Made by a program: the position numbers and the translations under genes. Below, in pieces: positions 22,276 to 34,400 of a DNA stretch of 64,000 bases. The stretch comes from Scytalidium lignicola. Lineage: Eukaryota; Ascomycota; Leotiomycetes. How positions within the stretch are numbered: position 1 is the stretch's first letter; the number at the start of each line of letters is the position of its first letter. A model generated the notes under the pieces. The model was not told the origin of the DNA. It was given only the letters and a program-made list of their open reading frames with translations, and did no database searches. The stretch covers positions 124,001-188,000 of the forward strand of contig NCSJ02000008.1 of NCBI GenBank assembly GCA_002812745.2, written 5' to 3'.

Positions 22276-24422
22276 ATGGCATCCCTCAATGGGACCCCTA
22301 GAATTCAAGACTCGCACCATCGGACCAACTCCTTAGCCTTCGCCAAGATCGACTGCCATACATGCTCAGCATTGAAGCTGCACTGCGATCGTCGACGTCC
22401 CCGCTGCGGTACCTGCATATCAAGTCGGCAAAGATGCGGTGGCTTCGCGATAGATTTGGTCTGGAAGGACCTTGCTGTGGCCAACAATGCTGTTGCCCCA
22501 TCTCAAGAAGATAATACAACTGAAAGAAGGCAGCGTCGCCGACAACCATTCCCGCAACACACGGGCTTTAAATTCGTGCAAGGCCGCCCAAAGAGAAAAC
22601 GCAAGCAGAAGAGATGCGAAAACAATCAGTTTCATTTTCTTGTTATGCCAACCTCCCCAGACGTCATTGGTGTCTCGAATTCAGATGCCTCACCCGCCTC
22701 TACAACTTCACTTCAATACGAAGATTATGTCTCCATCGACTATACCGCCGAGCACTGTGATAAATCACCTCGCCATTCTTCATTCTTGCAATTGTTCGAC
22801 AGATCTAACCGTTCGTATCTGACTGATGATGTGCAACTGGCTATCTCGGATCCCAACCCCAGCGAGTCTTGGTCTAAGTTTCCTGGCGCAAACGATCTTC
22901 TTTCCACGGAATTTGGCATGATACTACCATCTATCAATCTTCCATATATTGCTGATGACTCCATGCTGGAAGAATTTCAACCTATGGAGGGTGATGACCA
23001 TCCAATCGATGTCGAGGAGCCGCCTCCACTCATGAATTCTGTCTGCTATCGGAACCTAGCCCATAAATATGGGGAAATTCTCAGATTATGTCAGTAATCC
23101 TTCCCAATCCCACATAGGAGATACCGTCCGAAAAGCACCATTAAACTGACAGGTCTAAGATGATGAGGAGTTCTGCGTTGTGCCATTAAGCACTGATTGC
23201 GTCCACAACCCATTCCGAGTCCCTGTAGAACGCTGCGAAAGCTCGCCATTCCTCTTGCACGCCATCCTAGCCATTTCTTCGCACCATCTGGCCAAGAAGA
23301 ATGAATGTGCCGCTTTAACTGTAGACATGCATAATCACTGGTCTGCGGCTGTCCAGCTTTTCAGTAAATCTTTAGGCCAATGCAGTCCTCCACTCCTAGA
23401 CACCATCTTAATATTGGTCAATTTTGACGTAAGATCTCCCTTTTGCCATATTAAACACTATAAACTGAATCTTTATTACAGACTACTCAATCAGCATCCA
23501 GTCCTTGGGGTATGCATTTGACTGGGGCGCTCAGCCTTCTCGAGCAATCAGGCGTCATAAAATGGTACCAGAGATGCTCTCGAACGCGTGCACAGGTAGC
23601 TATGCTGGTCTGGTAAGTGGGCGTCTTCTTCTCTTTGATGTATTCATTGTATCTGACAGTTTGTGTAGGTGGGACATTACTGTTGCTCTCATATCCCGAA
23701 GAGAGCCTATTTTCCCCCTCAGCTATCTTGAGATGTTGATAGATTACGATCAAAGTGACGGCTGGTCATTCTTTATACTTAATGCATGTCCAGTGGAGCT
23801 TGTCATGGCCATGGCTCGGCTTGCAAAGTTAGCAGCCATATATGAAAAAACCACCAAGATGGAATGGACAATATTTGATCGGACTCCTGTCGATGCCGTG
23901 ATTCAAGTAGTCCGAGACTTCATTAACAGGGAAGCTGTCAATTTTGACGAAGTCGAGTTCCTAGAAGAGGATCCAGATACTAGGCGGAATCGGTTCCACT
24001 GCATCGAAGCCTGGAGGCACGCAATCCTGCTCTATGCTTGTCGTGTCTTCACTCCAAAACAAGATGTCTATCAGATCTGCCATATCAACCACCTCGCTCG
24101 CATTATTCTTGATAGTGTCCGTTCCATACCAAACACGGAGATTATCCAGAAGCAACTACTGCTCCCAATCTTCCTAGCTGCATCTGAAATGGGTGACGAG
24201 CACAATCGTTCCTTTGTCCGTGAATACTGCAAGCACTGGAATAATGTGTCGCGCTTCTACCATTTTCAGTCCGCCTTGGTTCTATTGGAAAGTATTTGGA
24301 GTGTTTGGGATCCCTCGACTCGAGATGTTTACTGGTGGGGGGCTAAGGTCGGCATGAAAGACTACATGTACTCTAATAATAATGGGGCTAGGGATATAAT
24401 CTCGGAGTTACTTTTAGGATAG
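22276..24422 (+). CDS. Zn2Cys6 fungal transcription factor, candidate cluster regulator
   Basis: Nuclear regulator of 655 residues. Zinc cluster at residues 27-54 (Cys 27, 30, 37, 44, 47, 54), followed by GGFAIDLVWKDLAVANNA and a strongly basic stretch (RRQRRRQPF, RPKRKRKQKR) that could serve as nuclear signal. After a variable linker rich in acidic and serine residues comes the fungal transcription factor domain type 2: EEFCVVPLSTDCVHNPFRVPVERCESSPFLLHAILAISSHHLAKK, then an alpha-helical C-terminal part. Introns are at 23090-23159, 23429-23481 and 23613-23668, and the total is in frame. Immediately downstream of the D-amino acid oxidase on the same strand, so it is the natural candidate to control the permease, transaminase and oxidase, perhaps through the inverted CGG sites near 20020-20107. 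No experimental link is visible in sequence. Confidence 0.9.
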
Positions 24423-25143
24423 GAAAAGAGCTGGAATAATTAGGAAAACTTATTTCAGTTGGTTTTATCTGTGCTATATAAATAAATATTATATACATAT
24501 TATCTTTAGAGTTTGAGTGGAATATTGATTTATCCTATTGAGTTATTTTCCCTGCTTTTTCTATTATCATGCACTGCTAGTCAATTTTAGACCTTGTTAT
24601 GACGCATATTACACATAAATATTTCTACACTGGTCCCTGATTCCCTGATATACGTTCCTGAGCATTTCTCCCCATTGGCGTTGTTGAAGCTTGGCAGACA
24701 AAGTGTACTGATGTTATTTGTAACTGTTCTGAAATACCTTATCTTCTTACAATATATGACTTAACATGAATGAAGAAGTTTGTACAATAACTTAGACTAA
24801 ACTTTATAGTTATCTTTATGAATTACAAGTAGTACTTTTTTAACACTAAATTTCATTAAATCTTATAAGGGCGAGTGAATATACGATTATCACTTTAACT
24901 ATAGTAAACAATGGTAGTTTGTTTACTTATGGAAATCTCAGGACTTGCGCGGATTAAGATTTGAAATTCATTTATTATAAGAGGAATAGAATTAATAAAA
25001 CTAGGCAAGATATAATACTAAAGCAGTCTACCTGACATCAATCTTCTAGCATCTTTAATATAGAGTTGTATAGAGATCTTGATCATGAAACTGACTTTGC
25101 GGATCACGGCTATGGGTACACTATTCTTCAATTATTGCAAATC
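24423..25143. other. Intergenic, AT-rich convergent spacer
   Basis: About 720 AT-rich bases between convergent genes. No coding block or RNA is apparent. Confidence 0.45.
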
Positions 25144-25782
25144 CTAACGCAAGCCGATCGGGCCACCAATTAACCTATACCAAAAGACACCTATCCAAGC
25201 TAGCATCACGGTGCCTAGAAGAAGTGAGCCTGGCCCAACAGCTACACCTGTCGCCATGTTGGCGCTGGGCGAGGCTGTGGAAGAAAACCTAACAGAGCTT
25301 GTGAAAGCAAAGTTAATGAGGATCTTATATTGCAAAGATGCTGGCGTAGTACCTGTTTGCGAAACCCCGACGCGAACGGTTGGTGATCTAGACCCTGCGC
25401 TGCTACCAGTGAGAGTACTGGAGGGTAATGCAATACTGGATATTGGACCACCGGGTTGGAAAGATGCACTAGAGGAAGGAAGAGGCGCAGTGGACATTAT
25501 TCCTTCTGGTTGTAGAGTTTCGTTCGTGGTAGTTAGCACCAAGGATTGTTGACTGCTTAGATTGACGCTTGGTGTATATGCCGCTCCAGAGCTCGTGCTG
25601 AGGCATCTCACTACTGGCACTGGCAACGGATCTCCGGAGAGATGAGTGGCTAGAGTTATCTCATGCGAACATAGATTAGTCACGCAAGCAGTGCCCGAAA
25701 GTACAGAACCGGCTGAGTTGGTGCATGATTCTGGGAATAAATGCCGTCGAGTTCCGGTGGAGTCGATGGAATCGGTGGACAT
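25144..25782 (-). CDS. Ser/Thr-rich single-pass membrane protein, unknown
   Basis: Not recognised. The open frame codes for about 212 residues from the first ATG (MSTDSIDSTGTRR). The frame stays open 63 bases further upstream without another ATG, so a 5' exon carrying a signal peptide may exist. The first third has five cysteines (ESCTNSAG, TACVTNLCSHE, VVRCLS), compatible with a small disulfide-bonded extracellular domain. Next is a long Ser/Thr/Pro-rich stalk likely to be O-glycosylated. Near the C-terminus one hydrophobic segment (GSLLLGTVMLAWIGVFWY) should span the membrane, leaving a tail of about ten residues. This layout resembles fungal wall-stress or cell-surface proteins, but no WSC motif can be made out. 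Confidence 0.5.
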   Translation of the reverse strand: MSTDSIDSTGTRRHLFPESCTNSAGSVLSGTACVTNLCSHEITLATHLSGDPLPVPVVRCLSTSSGAAYTPSVNLSSQQSLVLTTTNETLQPEGIMSTAPLPSSSASFQPGGPISSIALPSSTLTGSSAGSRSPTVRVGVSQTGTTPASLQYKILINFAFTSSVRFSSTASPSANMATGVAVGPGSLLLGTVMLAWIGVFWYRLIGGPIGLR

Positions 25783-25845
25783 TGTTGCGCCAGCGGATTG
25801 AAATGTATCAATAGTCTCAAGCGACGCACTTGTCAACAAGGACAC

Positions 25846-26382
25846 AGAACATCATCCCGTGTTGGTAGAATGGTCTAGGGAACGGAACAAATCAACACCA
25901 CGTGCAAAAGATCAAAGGGGCTTAGCATAACTACCATATCCCTTCGGCCAATTGTGCATTCTAGTTATGCATATTAGGCCTGACTAATACCTAAATAGGA
26001 ATATCCCCTAATCAATCCTCAGAAAATTTAGCCTAACGAGATTACTACAGCGTTATTACGCAGTACAGTAGTTATGTATGCATAATTTGGCTATGGCTTG
26101 CTAGAGGAGGAGTAATGTAATTTACTGGGTGTACCTGCTCACTCGACAGCAGAGGGTTAATGCAGCGCGTGTGAGGCTGAAGGCGCCGTGGGCGTCCGTG
26201 GCGCATTTCTGTGTAATAGAACCGTTGACTTCTCTGCCAATTACTCATTACGCCATTTTCGAAAGTGCCTCACAGTCGACGTGACGTGGAGCACCAGGAG
26301 CTTGTTGCAGGAGTGCCCAATGCCAAGATTGTGAAACCAGCAAGATTCGCAGATATTCGGCGCAAGGCTGTCCCTAATATAT
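25846..26382. other. Intergenic, no gene seen
   Basis: About 540 bases between the Ser/Thr-rich protein gene and the HET fragment. No sequence resembling the N-terminal part of a HET protein is found here, so the HET homology begins abruptly at about 26386. Confidence 0.45.
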
Positions 26383-26385
26383 TTG

Positions 26386-26985
26386 GCTCCTACCTATTCA
26401 TGGGCCTCGGTAGATTCGCAGACTGAATACGATCATCGGGGTGGAAAGTTTATGCCCACCTCAAGCGATGTTATAACTGACACTGCTGTTGTGGATGTAC
26501 AGATCACATTGAAAGGCATAAACCCATTTGGTGAGGTAACAGATGGGTTTCTTATATTGGAGGGCCCACTGGTGCCCGCAACTGTGAATGACTGGGAACA
26601 CTGCTCTATAGAAGATGAGGAAGGCCTTTGGTACGAGCTCAAGTATGGATCAGAGACAGAGACAGAGCTAATGATAGCTGACCTTCCTCTGACCGAGGGA
26701 GCCTGTATAAATCTATCAGGGCAGATAGAGCTAACAGCAAAGCGAGCTTCCCATGAAGACATTATCATACACACCGAGAACACTCCAGTATGGTGTCTAA
26801 GTGTATTTCACAAATTAGACGGTGCAAGATTTGTTTTGATACTTGGTTTGTCGGCAAGAGTTCCAGGGGCATACGAGCGTTTGGGGGTCTGCAATTTCCC
26901 TGAGAACCCCTCATCTCAGGACAAGGAGAGCTTCTCAAGTTCTTGGTTTGATAATGCATGTAGAGCAACTGTTAATATCATTTAA
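26386..26985 (+). pseudogene. HET-domain protein, C-terminal fragment
   Basis: The open frame begins with APTYSWASVDS, which matches the conserved APSWSWASVDG motif after the catalytic-type HET domain of fungal heterokaryon-incompatibility proteins. The next 190 residues look like the beta-rich C-terminal region of that family (FLILEGPLVPA, VWCLSVFHKLDGARFVLIL, YERLGVCNF). The roughly 400 residues expected before it, including the HET domain itself, are absent. No ATG precedes the motif; the open frame starts with TTG. The simplest reading is a truncated remnant, although an unrecognised 5' exon cannot be excluded. It lies at the left edge of the cell-death gene island. Confidence 0.65.
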
Positions 26986-29712
26986 CTTGGAATTATTCCA
27001 ATACTGGTAGATTCCTTAGCCGGATCTGCTATCCCTAAGTCAGATTTCGCTTTACTCTCCGTATTTTGGTCTGTTATTCTTTTTTCTAAGTAGATTAATC
27101 GAACCCTTTTGTATATTCCTATGCACTGTTTATGGGCCCTCCTATCCAGCCAATTGATAAAGAAAGTCGTATTTCTAGAAGCAAATGACATCGAGACATA
27201 TCTCACGTATTCAAGGAGGCGTTAAACTTGAGAGTATTAACACTGGAAACACATATTGACAGTCATTGAACAACTAGTATTGAAATACAACAAATTAGAG
27301 AAGTCATTTGTCTTAAGACATATTATTAAATATGAGTTAATGGTTAATTGTTAAGGCTATGAGTTTTATAGACCACTTAATTTACAAAACAAATTAAGTA
27401 TATAAAGGTTATAATACAGTGGCTGAATTATTTCTTATACTAATTGTATAATACGCGAATTTAATTAGTAATTAACTTGTATAATGTATAATATTGTACA
27501 AAAAGAGTCCATATTCGAGGAAAACTAAGTTAACTCTCAGAAAGCTTAAACAAGATATTCTTACTTCCTTTTTCTTTCATTTTAATACTTAAAGTTATAA
27601 TATGTAATCTTATACAAAATAACACGAATATAATATTATTGTACTATTAACTTAGATATCAGAAGTGTATTTATGATGAAAATGTAAAATTGTAGAAGAA
27701 AGAATTCGTGAAGCGAGAGTTTATTCGATGGCACTTAATCAGGGTTTATTAGAGTGGAAAATGAGTCTTAGTGGGACTAAGGTTTTGCTAGGGGTAATGA
27801 ACTTGGTGATTACATTCGTCAAGGTCAATTAAATCCGCACTACCTTCCCCATTCTCAGCGTCTGACTTCTCCTCCTCATTGTTCAGATCATTATCCGCAA
27901 TTTTACTCCATCAGTAGCAAACATTGCTATTCATCTAGATAGACTTTTTAATGATAATGAAAAGTGACGCAAACATATACAAAATGTACTAACTTTGAAC
28001 TGCGTGATATCTATAGAAATAATCAAGTCTTGTCAACAGATACGTAATACCCTATTCTTGCTCTCTCATGGTGGGTCTGTTGTCTGACTATACGGTAAAT
28101 GCTTATAAATTGATTCCTAAAAATCACAAGTAGAGACTGAATTATCAGAGACCCATACCCTCACGGCGAATCTCCTGAAAATTTGGAGAGCTGAAGACCA
28201 GATCGCCTTACAATTCACACAAGCATGGTCCTACCGATTGCATACGTGATGACTTGACTTGGTGAAGATTCACAGCTACAAAAAAGAAAGAAAGGGAAAG
28301 GGCTGAATCTAAGATCTCTCAGAGCGAATTACCACTAGCAACTAAGACGTTTATCGAGAGGCCGCCCCCTGAGGCCTTGGAGGCCTCCCACACTTCCTAG
28401 AACACTAGCTGATGACACTGTGTTACTAACATAGGGCCAATCATATTGAACCTATCTTTCATGTTCATAGGTCTAATGTATGTTTCTCCTGCTCGAGTTG
28501 ATACCATGAAATACCTCAGGGTCACCACGGCTTGGTGAAACATCAAAAACATCTTTGGTTCTACTGGAATTGCACTCTGCCTTATGGAACATTACATTTA
28601 TATTTACCACTGATTTCGTCTAAGTTGGACCTGAGAGTATTGCATTTAAACATAGAAGGATCTGGAAATATAAAATTCTACATGAAGTGAATTAAAACTG
28701 TGAAGCGCTAGCCTAAACCTTTCATACGCAGCTTTCTTGAGTATGCTTCATTACTTCTGTTGCTGTCCTATAACTTTAAAATTTGTCTCAAATATGTCTG
28801 ACCCAATTAAAAATATTTTCATTTCTGTTTCTCTAGCTCAAGCCAATCTTCATGTGTATTGAAAAACTTTTGCATAGAACTTTGGACTCCTGTCTTTTCC
28901 CCCCTTTTTCTTCATACATTTATAGCTAGAAAGAAATATGAAACTTCAGGATCAATACTTGTTGTTGGTTTCGTGGTAATGGCTTAGAACCTGTGAATAA
29001 TTAGAGAGCTAGATAGCTTAATTTTACATTTGTATTTGAGTATGGAAACATCAGAAAGGAAAAATGAATGATGAACCATGCAACTAGGGCTATTTTATGC
29101 TTTGTAATGACGGGTGAAGACCTCAGTAAGCTACCAAGCAACCGCTGGCTTTCAGCTCAAAGGAGTCGGTATCACAGAGAGCATGGATTCCATGGTAATG
29201 CAATGAGACATCAATTTCTTATGTGCATTTTAACATGCGAGTCCTAGTCGGGAATGGGAGATCTGGGTCATAGCTAGGCTATCTTTTTATGTGCTGTAGC
29301 GTAATGTATTACCAACATGAGTGAATAGTTACATATCTCTGTTGAAGATATAATGCAGTGCCTGATTGTTTTATATAGATACTGCGGCCAAGCCTTTATT
29401 AAATATGAACTGAGAAACACGGTTAACTACATGTGTGCATAGCCTAGTCTCTTGAATCAATTTATACACCATATAAAAGCTTCCTAACTCGACATCTTAT
29501 GAGACTAAACCAGATCTAAAAATTTGATCTGAAGGAAGAAAGAGAGCTTCTAGTAAATTTTCCACGTAATATATTGTAGGAATAATGACTCTTTCTATAT
29601 ACAAAGCTACACCCTAAAGATTTATTTACTGCTAGAAAGCTTACTAGATGGATAATTTGCATTGAGAAAGCGTATATCCTTATAGATCCTGATGTTATTG
29701 TCAGTCTTAGAT
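26986..29712. other. Gene-poor AT-rich region
   Basis: About 2.7 kb of AT-rich sequence with many in-frame stops on both strands. A slightly more GC-rich patch at 27820-27910 and another at 28360-28400 (a short inverted repeat around GAGGCCTTGGAGGCCTC) have no coding signal. It may be a decayed repeat but no termini are visible. Confidence 0.4.
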
Positions 29713-30869
29713 TTACATCAGAAAGAATATCCAAAATACATACTGATTTCTAATAAATTCTGAGTCTGGTGAGGTAATGGATTGGACAAGATTGAAATTT
29801 AAGCTATATAGGCGATTCCGATCCTTCCACTGGCTGACGGGTTCACTCGGAGGATATGTGCTGAAATACTGGCTGATCCAGGACTGACCAAATCCGACGC
29901 TTTCTAAACGCCATATCCCCAGCTCGTACTCATTGTGCGCATAGAGTGCTGATGCACCTAATAAGATGGTATCTCCAGTGGTAATGTCAGTGAGAGTGTT
30001 TGCTGTCGAAAGATTTCCATGGATCAAGCAAGGTTTGAGGACGCCACCACTAGGTTCGAGGGGTTTGAGAATGTCTGGAATAACCCGCTCCAATAGCCGC
30101 TGGAACTCGTGCTCAAATTCCGGGTCGATTGTATCCCAGGGGCCGTTTGCCTGAGTCTCTAGCGTGATGAAATGTTTCAGCAGCTTCGAGAAGAATACGG
30201 TCCAGCTTGATTCAAAGTCAACCAACTGTGGCACTGTGCCAAGAAATGTCTGAGTATGGAACCCAAATTTTCCTGCAGGGCGTCGGCCACGCTGGTGCAT
30301 TGATGCGAGTCGGGCACAGAAATTCGCTTTTGCTGGAAGGCCAGCTCGCAAATGTTTGTATTCGCTCAACAAGCAGCACACGATACCATTGTCGCTGTGG
30401 TATAAATCTGGCTTGTCCTTTCTCTCTTTCTCTCTCCCTACCTCTCTCCCTCTCTCTTTCTCTCTTTCTCTNCTTGACTGCTTGACTGCTTGACTGCTTG
30501 ACTGCTTGACTGCTTGACTGCTTGAACTGCTTGAACTGCTTGAACTGCTTGAACTGCTTGAACTGCTTGAACTGCTACTTTTCGAGGTTCTGGGACGAGT
30601 AATTGGTCAAGTTGGTGGATTTCTGCGAGAGATTCGAATCGAGCTCTGATCATTGCTTCATTTGGACTATACTAGTGCATTGTGAACAAAAAAACCAGTC
30701 CCAAGCCCAAGGGCCTCATTTGCGGGGGGGGAAATATATTTACCATGAGGTGATAAGTCTCAGACACATTGTCATGACGGATGGAGAGCCGAGCCGACTG
30801 ACACCAGCTCGGTGACAAACAGGGCTGGATGTTGACTACAACCGATTCTGCTGGCAGGTCTGCTTGCAA
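29713..30869 (-). pseudogene. Fructosamine/ketosamine-3-kinase-like gene, decayed
   Basis: Homologous to the fructosamine-3-kinase family, which phosphorylates sugar-amine adducts on proteins. N-terminal block LPAESVVVNIQP..SW, then RARFESLAEIHQL and VPEPRKV (30590-30650), then LLSEYKHLRAGLP, ASMHQRG, GKFGFHTQTFLGTVPQ, CLIHGNLSTANTL and YAHNEYELGIWRLESVGFG. Two catalytic positions are altered: the HGD motif reads HGN, and the FDP-like metal-binding aspartate motif is replaced by LLGAS, so kinase activity is not expected. Between VPEPRKV and LLSEYKHL the frame is interrupted by a minisatellite and a pyrimidine tract (30418-30574) with an N at 30472, and no intron pair joins the first two blocks cleanly in frame. 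I read this as a pseudogene; a pseudokinase with unusual splicing is the alternative. Confidence 0.7.
30418..30574. repeat. Pyrimidine tract plus 8/9-bp minisatellite
   Basis: Three parts in a row. First an interrupted CTCT/CTTT tract (30418-30471). After the N at 30472 come six perfect copies of the 8-mer CTTGACTG (30473-30520), then six perfect copies of the 9-mer CTTGAACTG (30521-30574). The two arrays differ only by one inserted A per unit. Read on the minus strand, the 9-mer array encodes Val-Gln-Ala repeats in frame with the kinase-like gene, whereas the 8-mer array shifts frame in every unit. Confidence 0.95.
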
Positions 30870-31402
30870 CGGTTAGTCAGCGCAATAATTTGGGCCTCCA
30901 GCAGAGTACACGCGAACCAAATGCCTCCAGATCCATATTCAGACAGGAAATCCGAATATTGGTCTAGACAGATTTACATCACCAACACGTTGCCTGCATC
31001 CTAGAATAAACGAAAGGAAACGTCCTTATGCTCGCTTTATGTCCTCTTTTATCGGAGAAACTGGTGGAGCATCCGGGTCTGCACCGTTGACCGAAAACGT
31101 TGGTCGTGTGGGGATGCCAGCGGCTAGATGCCCTCTCATAGGGCTCTCTGCCAGGGTTGATGCGTGAGATCACAGTGCTCTAGAGTCCGATTGGCCGGCT
31201 TAACCCTTCGTACTGTTGGTGGCTATCTCTCGAGTGCAAGAGCAACGCGAAAGAATCAGAGATGATTGGGGGCATCTGGACGGGCAGTGTGCTTCGATAT
31301 TATCACTGCATGCTGGCCCTCTGCTATTTAGGTTCAGGCGTGGTGCCTTCATATCCTAAACATTCTGGACCTCATGTTCCTTAAGAAACCCTCCATTTCA
31401 GT
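30870..31402. other. Intergenic, promoter of the lipase-NLR
   Basis: About 530 bases between divergent genes. No coding block is visible. The right half is the probable promoter of the NLR gene. Confidence 0.4.
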
Positions 31403-34400
31403 ATGAGATCCAGTGTGCAGACGAGAGTGAAGTGGCTGTCACGATCGAGTCGCCAGGAGAGGGGCGCTTCTGCCACTCGTTCTTCGGAGGACGCTTTGTC
31501 TCCGAGCAGTGTATCCAAGCGGCCACCGACTCCTCCACCCAGCCCAACCGGCCTGACAGTCTTGTATACCCCAGAGACGGTCTCCCCATCTGCTGACATT
31601 ATTTTCGTCCACGGGCTCAGGGGGAACAGCATGAACACGTGGTCATACGACAAGGAGCCTGACAGCTTTTGGCCAAAGAAGTGGCTTCCTAATGAACCTG
31701 TGTTGAGGACTGCTCGCATATCAACGTTTGGGTATAATTCAGATTGGCTATCGATTGGCTCATCAAACATTGTGAACATTACCGATTTTGCAAGTCTATT
31801 ATTATCTTCTCTGCACTTCGCGATCAACGATACATCAGAAGAACATCCAATTGGAAAGGTAAACTTACACGAGGCATTATGCTAAGTGCACAAACTAGAC
31901 CATGGATCGCATTATCGATTCTAACATTGTAGCAGGCCCCACTTATCTTTGTGGCCCATTCAATGGGTGGTTTGGTCGTGAAAAAGGCTAGCAAGCGTCC
32001 ACCTCATACATCGTTAACCAGACTCTGACTTGAAGTAGGCATACATTTTTGGTAAAGATGATCTGAATTACCAAGGAATAGTTCAGTCAACGTGTGCCAT
32101 TATATTTATGTCCACCCCTCACCGAGGCTCGGAACTTGCTGAGATCCTAAAGATGCTCTCGAAGAAGGAATATGTCAACGAGCTTGTCCCTAATTCCAGA
32201 ACACTAGAGGATGATAGCCTCCAATTCGAAAAAGTGTCATCGGGAATTGATATCATCTCCTTCTATGAAACCGTACCCTCGTCAGTTTGGCCATTGAAGC
32301 GGGTAAGCAAATCTTAACCATCGGTTTTGATGCTTGGTCCTAACTAACTGCTTGTAGATGGTCACAAAAAAGGATTCTTCAATCTTGGGGTTACGGAATG
32401 AAATAAGAATACCGATGGATACAAATCATCGCGAAATCTGCAAATTCAGGAGCGAGAAAGATGATAAATATCTTAGCGTCAGAAATGTCTTGAGAAATCT
32501 AGTTACGAAATTCGGGGTTACAAAATTTGGGGGTAACCATCTTCGCAAAAGAAACTCTTCGGTGCTCAAGAGTCTCCGCCGGATTCAAGCTATGTTAGGC
32601 ACAACCGGGTCGCCAAACGAAGATCGTGCTTTTTATAAAAGTGCTCGCGACGAATCATCTTGCCAATGGATTTTAAAGGACCCTCGATTCGATCAGTGGC
32701 TAAAAAACTCGAACAATCAACCCCACATACTCTGGATTCACGGACCTCAAGGCTCCGGAAAATCAGTTTTATCTTCTTTTTTGATAGATCATCTGTCAAA
32801 CCTTCCTACATCAAACTGTCAATATTTTTATTTCCGATTCAATGATCAGGCAAAAGTGTCTTTAGAAGCAATGCTCCGATCAATTGCATACCAAGCAGCA
32901 TGTCAATTTCCTGATTTCAGACAAATACTTGACCTCCTGGCCGAAGATGGTACCATTTTACACACGAAAGTGTTGCCGTATCTTTGGGAAGTGCTTATTG
33001 AGAAAGGACTTGCAACAATCAAATATTCGAATCCGGTATATTGGGTTATTGATTCATTAGATGAGAGTTCCTCGCCATTCGAACTTCTGCCTTATCTAGC
33101 GTCTCTGGAAAAGATGCCGTTTCGTATAGTTATTTTAAGCCGCGAATTAGAACTCCTCAAGAGTAGTTTTAATAAACTGAAACCCCCAATAACTCTAGAC
33201 CTAGTCCCAATGGACCCTCGATGTGGAGATCTTTCGGAATATGTTAAGAAAAACGTCAGAGTTCGAGGAAATGATCCTGAACTACGAAATGCTGTTATTA
33301 AAGATATTTTGGAACGAGCGAGAGGGAATTTTCTGTGGGCACGGGAAGCAATAAGAGAAGTTGCCAGATGTCACATCCCTGAAGAGATATCTAAGAGTCT
33401 TAAAAGTCTTCCTCCAGACTTAGAGAACTTGTACAAGTGGACAGCGATCAGACTATCATCTAGTTGGCAAAGTGGTGATGGCGAACTTGCAAAAAGAGTT
33501 TTAGGGTTGGTAGCTTGTTCACAACGTCCTTTGACTATAGAGGAGGTTAAAGACGTTCTATATTCTGCAGAAGTTAGTCCTCTTGATTTAAAAACTAGCA
33601 TCCGACAAGTGTGTGGTGATTTCATTGAAATTGATCATGAATTTCGGGTCCTGCTAGCTCACGACTCGGTACGAAATTTTTTGTCTCAGGGCTCTAGCCA
33701 CGAACTCTCTCTCAATCTTGAAGCTATTCACTACGACATATTTGTGAAATGTATGTCTATCCTTACTAAACTGGGGCAAAATGAACACTTTGACGAGGAC
33801 ATATCTGAATCGTTTGTTATATATGCTGCGACCTTCTGGCACCGACATTTAGAGCAGTCGAACGTGGGCCTTAACGATAGAACTCTTCTTCTGCTCGACG
33901 AATTCTTTTGTGACTCACCTGTTATGGTTTGGATAAGTTTTATTTGTTCTCTAGGAAATTTAGAAACGCTTATAGAGACTTCGGCATCATTAGCAAATTG
34001 GTTAACCAACGTGGAAAAAATAAATGATTCATTCTTTTCAAAAGAAGCCAAAATCAAATATAAGGTGGACATTCTACAACAATGGGCTAAAGATTTATTC
34101 AAAATCGTTAGCATGTTCGGGGATCAACTTATCAATCATCCAGATGTGATTTACGATATTGTCCCTGCTTTCTGCCCATCAAATACTGCTATTCGGGAAT
34201 ACGGATCAAAGAATTCTGGAAGTCCCCTGATGGTGACTGGTTTGTCATATTCGAATTGGGACAATTCAGAGGCCTGCTTTGCTCTCAATAGGGATGATGA
34301 AATTCACCATATCACTTCTAGTGGCAAATACTTTGCTATAGCAACCACTTCAAAGCATGGCCATGTCGAAGTTTTCCAGTCCACTACAAATCAGAAAATT

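Noticed and set aside
26982..27206. Minus-strand 74-codon frame after the HET fragment
   Set aside because: Partly protein-like but unrecognised, starts right at the HET stop and has no continuation; chance cannot be excluded.
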